From positions 124,001 through 188,000 of the forward strand of contig NZ_JBDQZI010000001.1 of the NCBI RefSeq assembly GCF_042920265.1: 64,000 nucleotides of DNA. Reading direction: 5' to 3'. Shown in pieces: positions 44,501-52,308 of the stretch. Position 1 is the first letter of the stretch, and every line of letters starts with the position of its first letter. Origin of the DNA: Lysinibacillus_B sp042920265 (lineage in GTDB: Bacteria > Bacillota > Bacilli > Bacillales_A > Planococcaceae). Position numbers and translations under genes: made by a program. Below the pieces are notes generated by a model. It saw nothing but the letters and a program-made list of their open reading frames with translations. It had not been told where the DNA came from and did not search any database.

Positions 44501-46540
44501 TTGGTTATTACAGAACCCGTATCCAACTTAAAAGGTGTCGGCAAGGAAACGGCTGAACAATTAGCATCGCTCGGTGTTCATACAATTGAGGACCTCATTT
44601 GGATGTTTCCATACCGCCATGAAGATTTTACATTAAAGAATTTAGCTGAAACACCACACAACGAGAAAGTAACGATTGAAGCACGCGTGGAAAGTGTACC
44701 GGCGGTGACGTTTATGGGGAAAAAATCGCGTCTAACAGTAACCGTTTTAGCAGGTCGTCACTTAGTGAAAGTTGTTATGTTCAATCAACATTATTTAAAG
44801 CAAAAACTAGTACCAGGCGCCATTATTACAGTATCAGGGAAATGGGATCGAGGTCGTCAAGTCGTCGTCGGTTCATCCGTTAAATTTGGACCGAAGCAAG
44901 ATCAAGGGGATTTTGAACCTGTGTATAGTTTACGTAATACAATTCATTTAAATCGCTTTCGAAAATTAATGCGGCAAGCCCTTGATGAGGCGGGGCATAT
45001 CATTTCTGAAACCTTGCCAACTTCCATGCGGGAACAGTATAAGTTATTGCCGATGCAGGAAGCACTTGAAGGGGTACATTTCCCAAAAGATACAGAGCAT
45101 GTGAAGCAAGCGAGGCGCCGTTTTGTGTTTGAAGAGTTACTCGTCTTTCAACTGCGTATTCAAGCGTTACGTAAAGCGCGTCGAGACAATGAAAAAGGGT
45201 TATCCATTACCTATAATTTAGAAAAGCTTCGTGATTTTATTGCCACGTTGCCGTATGAATTGACGGGGGCGCAAAAGAGAGTCGTAAACGAGATTTGTAA
45301 AGACTTAAAAACGCCGCACCGTATGAATCGACTGCTGCAAGGGGATGTTGGTTCTGGGAAAACGGTTGTGGCGGCAATTGGGTTATATGCGGCTGTCACA
45401 GCGGGCTATCAAGGTGCATTAATGGCACCGACAGAAATTTTAGCAGAGCAGCATGCAGAAAACTTATATGCTTGGTTTGAACCAATTGGGGTACGTGTTG
45501 CTTTATTATCTGGTTCCACGAAAACAAAAGCCCGAAGAGACATTTTAGAACGATTAGCAAATGGTGAAATTGATATTTTAATTGGGACACATGCGCTTAT
45601 TCAGCCGGATGTAGCATTTAAAAATCTCGGATTTGTGATTACGGATGAGCAGCATCGTTTCGGCGTGGAGCAACGTCGTATTTTGCGCGATAAAGGGGAA
45701 AATCCTGACGTCTTATTTATGACGGCTACACCGATTCCGAGAACGCTTGCGATTACAGCATTTGGAGAAATGGATGTATCCATTATTGACGAACTGCCCG
45801 CGGGACGTAAGCAAATTGAAACGCATTGGATGAAACATGAGCAACTAGGTGCTGTGTTAACAAAAATGGAGGCGGAGTTAAAAGCAGGGCGACAAGCGTA
45901 CGTAATTTGCCCGCTGATTGAAGAATCGGATAAGCTAGATGTTCAAAATGCGGTTGAAGTATACGAGCAATTGACGACTTATTTTCTAGGACGCTTTAAG
46001 GTGGGGTTAATGCATGGGCGCTTGTCAGCGGATGAAAAAGATCAAGTGATGCGAGCGTTTAGTGAAGGGGAATTGCATATACTTGTGTCAACAACTGTAG
46101 TTGAAGTAGGGGTAAATGTGCCGAATGCCACATTTATGCTTATTTATGATGCGGAACGTTTCGGATTAGCTCAACTTCATCAATTACGTGGACGCGTTGG
46201 ACGTGGTGAACATCAATCGCATTGTGTGCTTTTGGCTGATCCTAAAACAGATGAAGGAAAAGAGCGCATGATGTCCATGACAGAGACAAATGATGGTTTC
46301 CGGTTAGCGGAAAAAGATTTAGAGCTACGTGGTCCAGGCGATTTCTTTGGGAAAAAACAGAGCGGGTTGCCCGAGTTTAAAATGGCTGATCTTGTGCATG
46401 ATTATCGTGCGCTAGATATAGCGCGGCAAGATGCTATACGGTTAATTGAAAGTGAAGAATTTTGGCGCGCGGATGAGTATGAGCCATTACGCCGAATGCT
46501 GGAGCGTTCAGGCGTTTTAGAAGGAGAGCGTATTGATTAA
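44501..46540 (+). CDS. recG: ATP-dependent DNA helicase RecG
   Basis: Branched-DNA translocase for fork regression and recombination. The 679-residue product has the N-terminal wedge (OB) domain, Walker A GDVGSGKT (281-288), motif II DEQH, TATPIPRT, and the C-terminal helicase domain with QLRGRVGRGEHQ. The TTG start is preceded by AAAGGAAGTGGG. Confidence 0.97.
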   Translation: MVITEPVSNLKGVGKETAEQLASLGVHTIEDLIWMFPYRHEDFTLKNLAETPHNEKVTIEARVESVPAVTFMGKKSRLTVTVLAGRHLVKVVMFNQHYLKQKLVPGAIITVSGKWDRGRQVVVGSSVKFGPKQDQGDFEPVYSLRNTIHLNRFRKLMRQALDEAGHIISETLPTSMREQYKLLPMQEALEGVHFPKDTEHVKQARRRFVFEELLVFQLRIQALRKARRDNEKGLSITYNLEKLRDFIATLPYELTGAQKRVVNEICKDLKTPHRMNRLLQGDVGSGKTVVAAIGLYAAVTAGYQGALMAPTEILAEQHAENLYAWFEPIGVRVALLSGSTKTKARRDILERLANGEIDILIGTHALIQPDVAFKNLGFVITDEQHRFGVEQRRILRDKGENPDVLFMTATPIPRTLAITAFGEMDVSIIDELPAGRKQIETHWMKHEQLGAVLTKMEAELKAGRQAYVICPLIEESDKLDVQNAVEVYEQLTTYFLGRFKVGLMHGRLSADEKDQVMRAFSEGELHILVSTTVVEVGVNVPNATFMLIYDAERFGLAQLHQLRGRVGRGEHQSHCVLLADPKTDEGKERMMSMTETNDGFRLAEKDLELRGPGDFFGKKQSGLPEFKMADLVHDYRALDIARQDAIRLIESEEFWRADEYEPLRRMLERSGVLEGERID

Positions 46541-46605
46541 AAACATATGTTGCATGTTTCTAGAAAGATATTTTTAGGAATATAAGCAACATATGTTTTT
46601 TTCTT
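46541..46605 (+). terminator. Terminator of recG
   Basis: AAACATATGTTGC (46541-46553) pairs perfectly with GCAACATATGTTT (46586-46598), then Ts. The loop of 32 bases is large. Confidence 0.85.
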
Positions 46606-46656
46606 GCAAATTTCAAATAAATACCGTACACTCGTTCGTATATAAGGGGGAGACAT

Positions 46657-47037
46657 ATGAAATCAATTCATCCGTTTTTAATGTTTAAAGGCGATGCCTC
46701 GCAAGTAATCGATACATATGCATCATGGTTTACTGATTTTGAAGTTATATCCAAGCAATTAATTCCACAAACAGAGCTTATTGCATTGGCAGAAATTTGT
46801 ATACATGGTCAAAGAATTTTGCTAAATGATACACAACAACAGCATGCATTTGATTTTACACCATCTTTTTCGTTTTTCATTGAGTGTGAGTCTGAACAAG
46901 AAGTGCATGCATTAGCGGAAAAGATGAATGATGGTGGGCAAGCTTTAATGCCGCTTGGGCAATATGGATTTTCAACGTTGTTTGGCTGGTATCAAGACCG
47001 TTTTGGTGTATCGTGGCAAATAAATTTTAATGAATAA
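46657..47037 (+). CDS. VOC-fold (PhnB-like) protein of unknown substrate
   Basis: 126-residue protein of the glyoxalase/bleomycin-resistance/dioxygenase superfamily, PhnB-like branch: begins IHPFLMFKGDASQVIDTYASWF and ends FGWYQDRFGVSWQINF, both hallmarks. Metal ligands cannot be assigned with confidence. Forms a tandem pair with the next gene, 12 bases away, and is probably a paralogue of it. Ribosome site AAGGGGGAG. Confidence 0.78.
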   Translation: MKSIHPFLMFKGDASQVIDTYASWFTDFEVISKQLIPQTELIALAEICIHGQRILLNDTQQQHAFDFTPSFSFFIECESEQEVHALAEKMNDGGQALMPLGQYGFSTLFGWYQDRFGVSWQINFNE

Positions 47038-47049
47038 GGAGAGAGAACG

Positions 47050-47466
47050 ATGGCAATTAATCCGTACTTTGTATTTGATGGAGAAGCAAAAGAAGCAGTA
47101 GCATATTATGCAGAGGCTTTTGGGGTGAAGGATTACCAAGTGATGACATTCGGTGAGGCGCCACAACATCCAGATCATCCAATTCCACAAGAAGCTAAGG
47201 GCCGTGTTATGCACGCCATGCTGCAATTACCAACAGCAAAATTAATGTTTTCTGATACGTTCCCAGGGCAGGAGCAAGTGAAGAAAGGCAATCAAATAAC
47301 GCTAGCGTATGTTTTAGATGATGAGCAGGAACTACGCCGTGTGTTTAACTTTTTTGCGCAAGAGGGCAAAGTGATGATGTCGCCTCAAGAAACGTTTTGG
47401 AGCAAATGTTACGGTAGTGTAACTGACCGCTTCGGTATTGAATGGCAAGTCAGTTATGAAGGATGA
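47050..47466 (+). CDS. VOC-fold (PhnB / 3-demethylubiquinone methyltransferase-like) protein
   Basis: 138-residue member of the PhnB-like VOC family: NPYFVFDGEAKEAVAYYAEAF at the start, FSDTFPG in the middle and SVTDRFGIEWQVSYEG at the end. Fully recognisable fold; substrate unknown. Names such as PhnB or UbiG-like in databases do not establish function. Second of the tandem pair. Confidence 0.8.
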   Translation: MAINPYFVFDGEAKEAVAYYAEAFGVKDYQVMTFGEAPQHPDHPIPQEAKGRVMHAMLQLPTAKLMFSDTFPGQEQVKKGNQITLAYVLDDEQELRRVFNFFAQEGKVMMSPQETFWSKCYGSVTDRFGIEWQVSYEG

Positions 47467-47530
47467 TTGGATAAGACCTCTAAGATTCGATACTAAAATC
47501 TATTCTTGATAACAGAAGAATTGTTATAAA

Positions 47531-47670
47531 AGCACATGGAGTGAAGGGCGGCGACTCCTGCGGGATAAGCTTGAGCGGAAAGCCCCGCAGGAACGTAGTG
47601 ACGAGGAGATTGAAGCCAAGCCCGCGGAAAGCGTCCGCCCGTAACGGAATGTGCGGTCAAGTACATATTT
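47531..47670 (+). repeat. Intergenic repeat R4 (C type)
   Basis: Matches 2249-2382. It contains a 49-base segment absent there, bounded by GCGGAAAGC direct repeats at 47575-47583 and 47624-47632. It carries the CCCGCAGGAACG and GACGAGGAG motifs that also occur in the other repeats of the window. Confidence 0.88.
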
Positions 47671-47730
47671 TAGTAAAAATCTCTTTTTAGTGAATAATCT
47701 TTCAATCGTATGCAAATTATACTTTTTTAC

Positions 47731-47767
47731 GGACGCAATAACAAAAAGTTGTTGCGTTCTTTTTTTA
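47731..47767 (+). terminator. Terminator upstream of fapR
   Basis: GGACGCAATAAC and GTTGTTGCGTTC pair around five As, ending in T tract. The 3' arm contains the TTGCGT used as the fapR -35. Confidence 0.82.
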
Positions 47768-47801
47768 CTTTATGTATATTGGTGTTAGTACCAAGTGCTA
47801 A
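47752..47801 (+). promoter_or_regulatory. fapR promoter and FapR operator
   Basis: TTGCGT (47752-47757), 17 bases, TATATT (47775-47780). The operator TTAGTACCAAGTGCTAA at 47785-47801 fits the FapR consensus TTAGTACCTGGTACTAA with three differences near the centre and lies over the expected transcription start. Malonyl-CoA or malonyl-ACP releases FapR, so the operon should be induced when fatty acid precursors accumulate, with FapR repressing itself. Confidence 0.85.
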
Positions 47802-47827
47802 TACTTAATAAGAAGGTGACGAAGGTT

Positions 47828-48403
47828 ATGAAACGGACAAAAAAAGAACGCCAACAATTGCTAACAGAAACAATTGCAGATAATCCATTCGTCACTGATG
47901 AACAGTTAGCGCAGCAATTTGGTGTAAGCGTTCAAACGATTCGCTTGGACCGCATGGAATTGTCCATTCCTGAATTGCGTGAACGTATTAAAGACGTAGC
48001 AGCAAGAAATTATGAAAATGAAATTAAATCGCTCCCATTAGACGAAGTAATTGGAGAAATTATTGATATTGAATTAGATAAACGTGCTTTTTCTATCTTT
48101 GATGTAGGAGAGGAGCATGTGTTTCAACGAAATGGTATTGCACGAGGGCATCATTTATTTGCGCAAGCAAACTCTCTAGCAGTAGCTGTTATTAACGATG
48201 AATTAGCGTTAACAGTAAAATCCAACGTTGCTTTCGTTAAACCTGTCAAAGCAGGTGACAGAGTCATAACGAAAGCGGTCGTGCGCACGCAACAATCAGA
48301 GAAAAATCGAACAATTGTTGATGTCACGTCGACAGTCAATAATGAAGTTGTGTTCATAGGAGAATTTGAGATGTATCGCACGAAAGGTGGAAACGAAACA
48401 TGA
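47828..48403 (+). CDS. fapR: FapR, malonyl-CoA-responsive repressor of lipid synthesis genes
   Basis: DNA-binding repressor of fap regulon genes. The 191-residue product has an N-terminal helix-turn-helix (FGVSVQTIRLDRMELSIPEL, about 31-50) and a C-terminal hotdog-fold effector domain (GHHLFAQANSLAVAV). The ATG at 47828 is chosen over an in-frame start 33 bases upstream, because GAAGGTGACGAAGG lies before it and the family begins MKRTKKER. ATGA overlap with plsX. Confidence 0.96.
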   Translation: MKRTKKERQQLLTETIADNPFVTDEQLAQQFGVSVQTIRLDRMELSIPELRERIKDVAARNYENEIKSLPLDEVIGEIIDIELDKRAFSIFDVGEEHVFQRNGIARGHHLFAQANSLAVAVINDELALTVKSNVAFVKPVKAGDRVITKAVVRTQQSEKNRTIVDVTSTVNNEVVFIGEFEMYRTKGGNET

Positions 48404-49383
48404 AATTAGCAGTAGATGGTATGGGTGGCGATAATGCTCCACAAGCAATTGTGGAAGGTGTTATGCAAGCACTTGAGGATTTTACAGATATCGAAATTTT
48501 ATTATACGGTCGTCAAGAGGCGATGACACCTTATTTAAAGGAACATCCGCGCTTAACAGTCATTCACTGTGAAGAAGTGGTAGAAGCAGACGATGATCCA
48601 GCACGCGCCGTTCGTCGGAAAAAAGATTCGTCTATGGCACGTATGCTCGAAGCGGTAGCAGACGGAACAGCGGATGCTTGTCTTTCAGCAGGTAATACGG
48701 GTGCATTGATGGCAGGCGGATTGTTTAAAGTAGGAAGAATTGAGGGAGTAGGACGCCCAGCACTTGCGACAACATTACCGACAATTGATGGCAAAGGTTT
48801 CCTTATGCTAGACCTTGGGGCAAATGCGGATGCTAAGCCGGAGAATTTGTTACAGTATGCCATTATGGGTGATATTTACGCGAAAAAAGTCCGTGGTTAC
48901 GCTGCACCTCGTGTAGGTTTATTAAATATTGGCACGGAAGAGAAAAAGGGTAATGAGCTGACAAAAGCAAGCTTTGATTTACTGAAAGAAGCGAATATGA
49001 ATTTTGAAGGCAACGTAGAGGCGCGTGAGCTATTAAACGGCGTAGCGGATGTGGTTGTAACAGATGGCTTTACAGGAAATATGGTGTTAAAGACAATCGA
49101 AGGTACAGCAGGTACACTATTTGCGATGTTAAAAGGCGCATTTACTTCTTCAACAAAAGCCAAAATTGGGGCTGTGTTAGCTAAAAATGGCTTAAAAGAT
49201 TTAAAAACAAAAATGGATTATACAGAATACGGTGGGGCTGCGTTATTCGGGCTAAAAGCACCGGTTATTAAAGCACATGGTTCATCGAATGCTCGGGCGA
49301 TTTATAGTGCCATTAAACAAGCGCGTACAATGGTTGAACATGATGTATGTGCGACAATTCAAGCAACGATTACGGTAGAGTAA
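48400..49383 (+). CDS. plsX: Acyl-ACP:phosphate acyltransferase PlsX
   Basis: Makes acyl-phosphate from acyl-ACP for PlsY, a link between fatty acid and phospholipid synthesis. The 327-residue product opens AVDGMGGDNAP and has RRKKDSSM, SAGNTGALMAGG and DGFTGNM, all conserved. Translationally coupled to fapR. Confidence 0.97.
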   Translation: MKLAVDGMGGDNAPQAIVEGVMQALEDFTDIEILLYGRQEAMTPYLKEHPRLTVIHCEEVVEADDDPARAVRRKKDSSMARMLEAVADGTADACLSAGNTGALMAGGLFKVGRIEGVGRPALATTLPTIDGKGFLMLDLGANADAKPENLLQYAIMGDIYAKKVRGYAAPRVGLLNIGTEEKKGNELTKASFDLLKEANMNFEGNVEARELLNGVADVVVTDGFTGNMVLKTIEGTAGTLFAMLKGAFTSSTKAKIGAVLAKNGLKDLKTKMDYTEYGGAALFGLKAPVIKAHGSSNARAIYSAIKQARTMVEHDVCATIQATITVE

Positions 49384-49409
49384 TCACATTTTGCAAAGGG
49401 GAATTAAAC

Positions 49410-50360
49410 ATGACAAAAATAGCTTTTATTTTTCCGGGGCAAGGCTCACAACAAGTAGGTATGGGGGCAGAGCTTGTCGCAGTAAATGAAAATAGTAAGG
49501 CGTTTTACACGCAAGCAGATGCTGTACTTGGTTTTTCATTATCAAAATTGATGTTTGAAGGGCCACAAGAGGAGCTTACTTTAACGTATAATGCGCAGCC
49601 AGCATTACTAACAACAGGTGTCATGATTGCTCGTCAATTAATGGATGCTGGGGTGAAACCGGATTATACAGCCGGTCATTCCTTAGGAGAGTATAGTGCA
49701 TTTGTTACGTCAAATGTATTGACGTTTGAAGAGGCCGTACAAGTTGTTCATAAACGTGGTTTATATATGGATGAGGCAGTGCCTGCAGGTGAGGGTGCAA
49801 TGGCCGCTATTTTAGGCATGGAGTCCACTGAATTACAACAAGTTTGTGAAGATGTGAGTGCAACAGGAGAAGTCGCACAATTGGCTAACTTAAACTGTCC
49901 AGGACAAATCGTGATTTCGGGTACGAAAGCAGGGATTGAACAAGCTTGTGCGCTAGCGAAAGAACGTGGCGCAAAACGAGCAATTCCGCTAACGGTTAGT
50001 GGACCGTTCCATAGTACATTGATGCAACCAGCAGCGGAAAAATTGGCTGATGCCATTGAGCAAGTCGATTTTAAAGTGCCTTCTATCCCTGTTGTAAGTA
50101 ATGTTACATCGACGCTACTTGAAGATGTACAGGCGATTAAACAGGAAATGATTGATCAAGTATCAAGTCCCGTACAATGGGAGCAAAATGTGCGTACATT
50201 AATGGATTTAGGTGTAACCGTATTTGTTGAATGTGGTCCAGGAAAAGTGCTATCAGGGCTTGTGAAAAAAATTGACCGAGGCGCAACAGTATACGGTGTC
50301 TATGATGAAGCAACAATGGCGCAAGTGATTGAAGCGTCGAAAGGGTGGAATACACAATGA
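49410..50360 (+). CDS. fabD: Malonyl-CoA:ACP transacylase
   Basis: Transfers malonyl from CoA to ACP. The 316-residue product has FIFPGQGSQQVGMG, the nucleophile serine in GHSLGEYSA (about 90-98), and catalytic histidine in GPFHSTLM. The ATG at 49410 follows AAAGGGGA. ATGA overlap with fabG. Confidence 0.97.
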   Translation: MTKIAFIFPGQGSQQVGMGAELVAVNENSKAFYTQADAVLGFSLSKLMFEGPQEELTLTYNAQPALLTTGVMIARQLMDAGVKPDYTAGHSLGEYSAFVTSNVLTFEEAVQVVHKRGLYMDEAVPAGEGAMAAILGMESTELQQVCEDVSATGEVAQLANLNCPGQIVISGTKAGIEQACALAKERGAKRAIPLTVSGPFHSTLMQPAAEKLADAIEQVDFKVPSIPVVSNVTSTLLEDVQAIKQEMIDQVSSPVQWEQNVRTLMDLGVTVFVECGPGKVLSGLVKKIDRGATVYGVYDEATMAQVIEASKGWNTQ

Positions 50361-51100
50361 GTTTAACAGGTAAAACAGCAGTCGTAACAGGTGGTTCGCG
50401 TGGTATTGGTCGCGCAATTTGTATCGAGCTTGCGAAACAAGGCGTAAATGTTGTTGTGAACTTTAGCGGCAGTGAAGAAAAAGCAAAAGCAGTTGTTGCA
50501 GAAGTAGAAGCGCTTGGTGCAAAAGCAATGGCTGTACAAGCGAATGTAGCAGATAGCGATGCGGTAGAGGCTATGATGAAACAGGCGGTAGAAGCGTTTG
50601 GTTCACTTGATATTTTAGTAAACAATGCCGGTATTACACGTGATAATTTACTAATGCGTATGAAAGAACAAGAATGGGATGACGTTATTGATACGAATTT
50701 GAAAGGTGTATTCCTTTGTACAAAGGCTGTCACGCGTCAAATGATGAAACAACGTGCAGGCCGTATTATTAATATTTCGTCCATTGTTGGTGTCGCAGGT
50801 AACCCAGGGCAAGCGAATTACGTGGCGGCGAAAGCTGGTGTCATTGGTTTAACAAAAACATGTGCACAAGAGTTAGCAAGTCGCAACATTTTAGTGAATG
50901 CTATTGCACCGGGCTTTATCACAACAGAAATGACAGATAGTTTACCAGAAGAGTTAAAGGAATCAATGTTAAAGCAAATTCCGTTAGCGAAATTAGGACA
51001 ACCAGAAGATATTGCAAAAGCGGTTGTATTTTTTGCATCCGAAAATGCGAATTATATTACAGGGCAGACATTACATATTGATGGCGGCCTAGTGATGTAA
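50357..51100 (+). CDS. fabG: 3-oxoacyl-ACP reductase
   Basis: NADPH-dependent ketoacyl-ACP reductase of the fatty acid cycle, SDR family. The 247-residue product has the cofactor motif TGGSRGIGRAI (about 12-22), NNAG, and catalytic Ser, Tyr and Lys in SSIVG and YVAAKAG. The ATG at 50357 overlaps the fabD stop. Confidence 0.97.
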   Translation: MSLTGKTAVVTGGSRGIGRAICIELAKQGVNVVVNFSGSEEKAKAVVAEVEALGAKAMAVQANVADSDAVEAMMKQAVEAFGSLDILVNNAGITRDNLLMRMKEQEWDDVIDTNLKGVFLCTKAVTRQMMKQRAGRIINISSIVGVAGNPGQANYVAAKAGVIGLTKTCAQELASRNILVNAIAPGFITTEMTDSLPEELKESMLKQIPLAKLGQPEDIAKAVVFFASENANYITGQTLHIDGGLVM

Positions 51101-51130
51101 CAACTGATTCATTGAGGGGAGGTGACTGAT

Positions 51131-51367
51131 TTGGCTACAGTAATAGAGCGTGTAACGAAAGTAATTATCGACCGTTTAGGTGTTGATGAAAGCGAAGTAA
51201 AACCAGAAGCTTCATTCCGTGAAGATTTAGGTGCTGATTCATTAGATGTTGTAGAGCTTGTTATGGAACTTGAAGATGAGTTCGATATGGAAATTTCTGA
51301 TGAAGATGCAGAAAAAATCGCAACAGTTGGGGATGCAATCACTTACATCGAAAACAAACAGAACTAA
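51131..51367 (+). CDS. acpP: Acyl carrier protein
   Basis: Carrier of acyl chains on a phosphopantetheine arm. The 78-residue product has DLGADSLDVVELVME with the modified serine (about Ser37). A TTG start at 51131 is chosen because GGGGAGGTGACT lies seven to eight bases upstream and the length then matches the family; a GTG at 51122 is possible but would lie within the ribosome site. Confidence 0.96.
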   Translation: MATVIERVTKVIIDRLGVDESEVKPEASFREDLGADSLDVVELVMELEDEFDMEISDEDAEKIATVGDAITYIENKQN

Positions 51368-51373
51368 TTATAA

Positions 51374-51418
51374 AGAGACACATAAATGCGGGAAATCGTG
51401 TTTATGTGTCTCTTTTTA
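51374..51418 (+). terminator. Terminator of the fapR-acpP operon
   Basis: 13-bp perfect stem AGAGACACATAAA / TTTATGTGTCTCT followed by five Ts. Confidence 0.95.
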
Positions 51419-51479
51419 CTCATAATTTTCGTGAATGTGCAAAAAACGAAGGATAAACAGCGCATTTTATGAGAATCCC

Positions 51480-51509
51480 TTTGCGCAAAAGGTTTTAACG
51501 ATGTAAACT
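51480..51509 (+). promoter_or_regulatory. Possible promoter of rnc-smc-ftsY
   Basis: TTGCGC (51481-51486), 17 bases, TAAACT (51504-51509). The perfect palindrome TTTGCGCAAA (51480-51489) covers the -35 and could be an operator. Weak as a promoter call. Confidence 0.4.
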
Positions 51510-51539
51510 AAACGATAGAAACTGAGTAGGAAGGCAGAT

Positions 51540-52307
51540 TTGTCCATGACGATAAGAAAAAAAGGGAATCATCAGAAAACTGGTATATTGCCAGAAAAAG
51601 TTCGCACTCATTTTGAACAGTTGCAGCAAGAGTTGAACGTAGTATTTAGCAACAAAAATTTATTGTATCAAGCATTTACACATTCATCCTATGTGAATGA
51701 ACATCGTCGCAAGCTATTTACGGACAATGAACGACTTGAGTTTCTAGGAGATGCTGTATTAGAGCTATCGGTGTCGAAATTTTTATTCGAAAAATATCCA
51801 CAAATGAGTGAGGGTGAGCTAACAAAGCTGCGTGCGTCTATTGTTTGCGAGCCGTCATTAGTTATTTTTGCGAATGAATTAAAATTTGGACAATATGTAT
51901 TACTTGGAAAAGGTGAAGAACTGACAGGTGGTCGAGAGCGCCCAGCATTACTAGCAGACGTATTTGAATCATTTGTCGGTGCGCTTTATTTAGATCAAGG
52001 GCTTGAAACGGTCGTCACATTCCTAGAGAAAATTGTGTTCCCGAAAGTAGAGAACGGTGCTTTTTCGCATGTGATGGATTTCAAAAGTCAACTACAGGAA
52101 ATGGTGCAACAATCGAATAATGGGCTATTACATTATGAAATTGTTGATGAAAAAGGTCCAGCACATAATCGGACATTTGTATCACGTGTGCTATTAAATG
52201 ATGAAGAGCTCGGTATTGGGCGAGGAAAGTCTAAGAAAGAGGCTGAGCAACAAGCAGCGCAAAGTGCGATGCAAAGGCTAAGACAGCAGGCACAAAAGGA
52301 GGAGTAA
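51540..52307 (+). CDS. rnc: Ribonuclease III
   Basis: Double-strand RNase for rRNA and mRNA processing. The 255-residue product has the signature ERLEFLGDAVLEL (about 61-73), DVFESFVGALYLD, and a C-terminal dsRNA-binding domain (about 180-250). TTG at 51540 lies five bases from AGGAAGG; the ATG at 51546 (11 bases away) is an alternative. Followed by smc, as in B. subtilis. Confidence 0.96.
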   Translation: MSMTIRKKGNHQKTGILPEKVRTHFEQLQQELNVVFSNKNLLYQAFTHSSYVNEHRRKLFTDNERLEFLGDAVLELSVSKFLFEKYPQMSEGELTKLRASIVCEPSLVIFANELKFGQYVLLGKGEELTGGRERPALLADVFESFVGALYLDQGLETVVTFLEKIVFPKVENGAFSHVMDFKSQLQEMVQQSNNGLLHYEIVDEKGPAHNRTFVSRVLLNDEELGIGRGKSKKEAEQQAAQSAMQRLRQQAQKEE

Positions 52308-52308
52308 C

